From NCBI RefSeq assembly GCF_002101965.1, contig NZ_LQQA01000010.1:421907-485906 (forward strand): 64,000 nt of DNA, written 5' to 3'. Under the pieces are notes generated by a model. The model was not told the origin of the DNA, ran no database searches, and saw only the letters and a program-made list of their open reading frames with translations. The DNA comes from Mycolicibacterium wolinskyi (GTDB taxonomy: Bacteria > Actinomycetota > Actinomycetes > Mycobacteriales > Mycobacteriaceae). Shown here in pieces: positions 63,649-64,000 of this stretch. The position numbers and the translations under genes are program-made. Positions within the stretch are counted from its first letter, which is position 1. Each line of letters begins with the position of its first letter.

Positions 63649-63663
63649 TCCGGCGCTCAGCCC
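63642..63663 (+). terminator. Possible terminator hairpin after accD3
   Basis: GGGCTGA (63642-63648) pairs with TCAGCCC (63657-63663) around an 8-base loop, overlapping the accD3 stop codon. No T tract follows, so it would be a weak or L-shaped terminator. Confidence 0.4.
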
Positions 63664-63677
63664 GTCAGGTGTCGTCC

Positions 63678-63829
63678 TGCCCGCATATCAGCGACAATGT
63701 CGCGGAAACCGCCTCTTGCGTAACAGCATTCGCAGCTACCCCATGCCGGAGATAACACCTGCCACACTATGCTCGAATGACACTTGGTTAACGCATTTTT
63801 CGGTGCCCGCATATCAGCGACAATGTCGC
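63678..63829. repeat. 26-bp direct repeats
   Basis: An identical 26-base word starting TGCCCGCATATCAGCGACAA occurs at 63678-63703 and 63804-63829, 126 bases apart. The second copy extends into the palindrome CAGCGACAATGTCGCTG (63815-63831). Confidence 0.85.
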
Positions 63830-63935
63830 TGGCAGGTGGTCATCGACATTCGTTGGGCCGGAACATGGGAAGCACCCCTGCGGCTAATTGTTCACTCTGC
63901 CTAGGGTTGCAGTCAGTATGTGGCATGTTCTGATC

Positions 63936-63978
63936 CGGGACATCGCTGACAGGTGGATGTCTCGGGACATCGCTGACA
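63936..63978. repeat. 16-bp direct repeats, possible IS end
   Basis: CGGGACATCGCTGACA occurs at 63936-63951 and 63963-63978. Repeated GGGACATCGCTGACA-type words are, to my recollection, found at ends of IS481-like elements in actinobacteria. No transposase is in the window. Confidence 0.55.
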
Positions 63979-64000
63979 CCTGAGGGTGGCTGTGGGCCAG

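Larger units (their letters stand above)
63649..64000. other. Gene-free, lower-GC terminal region with short repeats
   Basis: These 352 bases hold no credible gene. They contain a 26-bp direct repeat, a 17-bp palindrome and a second pair of 16-bp repeats, and the base composition is lower in GC than the rest of the window. They look like the ends of one or more insertion sequences whose transposase lies beyond the right edge. Confidence 0.55.

Overview
The window is high-GC actinobacterial DNA and almost certainly comes from a Mycobacterium, probably a fast-growing environmental species (Mycolicibacterium-like). The evidence is a SigK/RskA pair, a 13E12-family HNH gene carrying an SOS box, an 18-kDa-antigen-type Hsp18 behind a CIRCE element, lipoproteins and small secreted proteins of mycobacterial type, and a right-hand block (accD3, echA6, MBL hydrolase, beta-lactamase-like lipoprotein, ctpE, Rv0909-like, Rv0910-like) in the gene order of M. 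tuberculosis Rv0904c-Rv0910. Gene density is very high and 4-base stop/start overlaps are common.

Layout. 1-5000 (minus strand): a secreted protein cut by the edge, a Cys-repeat lipoprotein, a C39-peptidase-like lipoprotein coupled to a DUF4190-type membrane protein, an unknown protein and the 13E12 gene. 5000-13530: an SDR plus a DapB-like oxidoreductase behind a perfect KstR-type box, three tandem small secreted proteins, mntH, a gamma-glutamylcyclotransferase/poly-gamma-glutamate-hydrolase fusion convergent with a GCS2-type ligase, an LLM oxidoreductase, and sigK-rskA with a SigK-like promoter. 13575-19700: tRNA-Arg(CCT), an unrecognised two-gene module (soluble plus 4-TM), a mycofactocin-type SDR, a His-rich secreted protein, hsp18, a GNAT, a membrane protein, a cupin and a BKACE-type enzyme. 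19744-26599: a two-domain VOC protein and an E2/E1beta/E1alpha/E3 2-oxoacid dehydrogenase operon with a PucR regulator.

26600-44460 is a catabolic island. An 11.6-kb minus-strand operon (SDR, Rieske oxygenase, LLM oxidoreductase, Baeyer-Villiger-type monooxygenase, SDR, CaiB-type CoA transferase, two long/short acyl-CoA dehydrogenase pairs) faces a plus-strand set (SMP-30/NHL propeller, GntR/HutC regulator, CoA ligase, SDR, second CoA ligase). Palindromes in the divergent region are probable GntR operators. The set suggests oxidation, CoA activation and beta-oxidation-like breakdown of a bulky cyclic substrate; the substrate is not evident from sequence.

44462-51988 holds the best candidate for an undescribed system: a DapB-like oxidoreductase, a 6-TM protein, a TetR regulator, a 34-aa Trp-rich membrane peptide, a VWA protein, a MoxR/NorQ-type AAA+ ATPase, a 43-aa membrane peptide, a second near-identical 6-TM protein, a single-TM protein, a 14-codon coupling ORF and a cytochrome P450. 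The same palindrome, TGACT-N2-AGTCA, precedes the first 6-TM gene and the tetR gene. By analogy with NorQ/NorD and CbbQ/CbbO, the ATPase/VWA pair may mature or remodel the membrane protein.

52000-63650: a small Cys/His protein and frdABCD behind a CRP-like site, then the Rv0904c-Rv0910-like block. The last 350 bases are gene-free, lower in GC and full of short repeats, and look like insertion-sequence ends at the window edge. No rRNA and no CRISPR array were seen.
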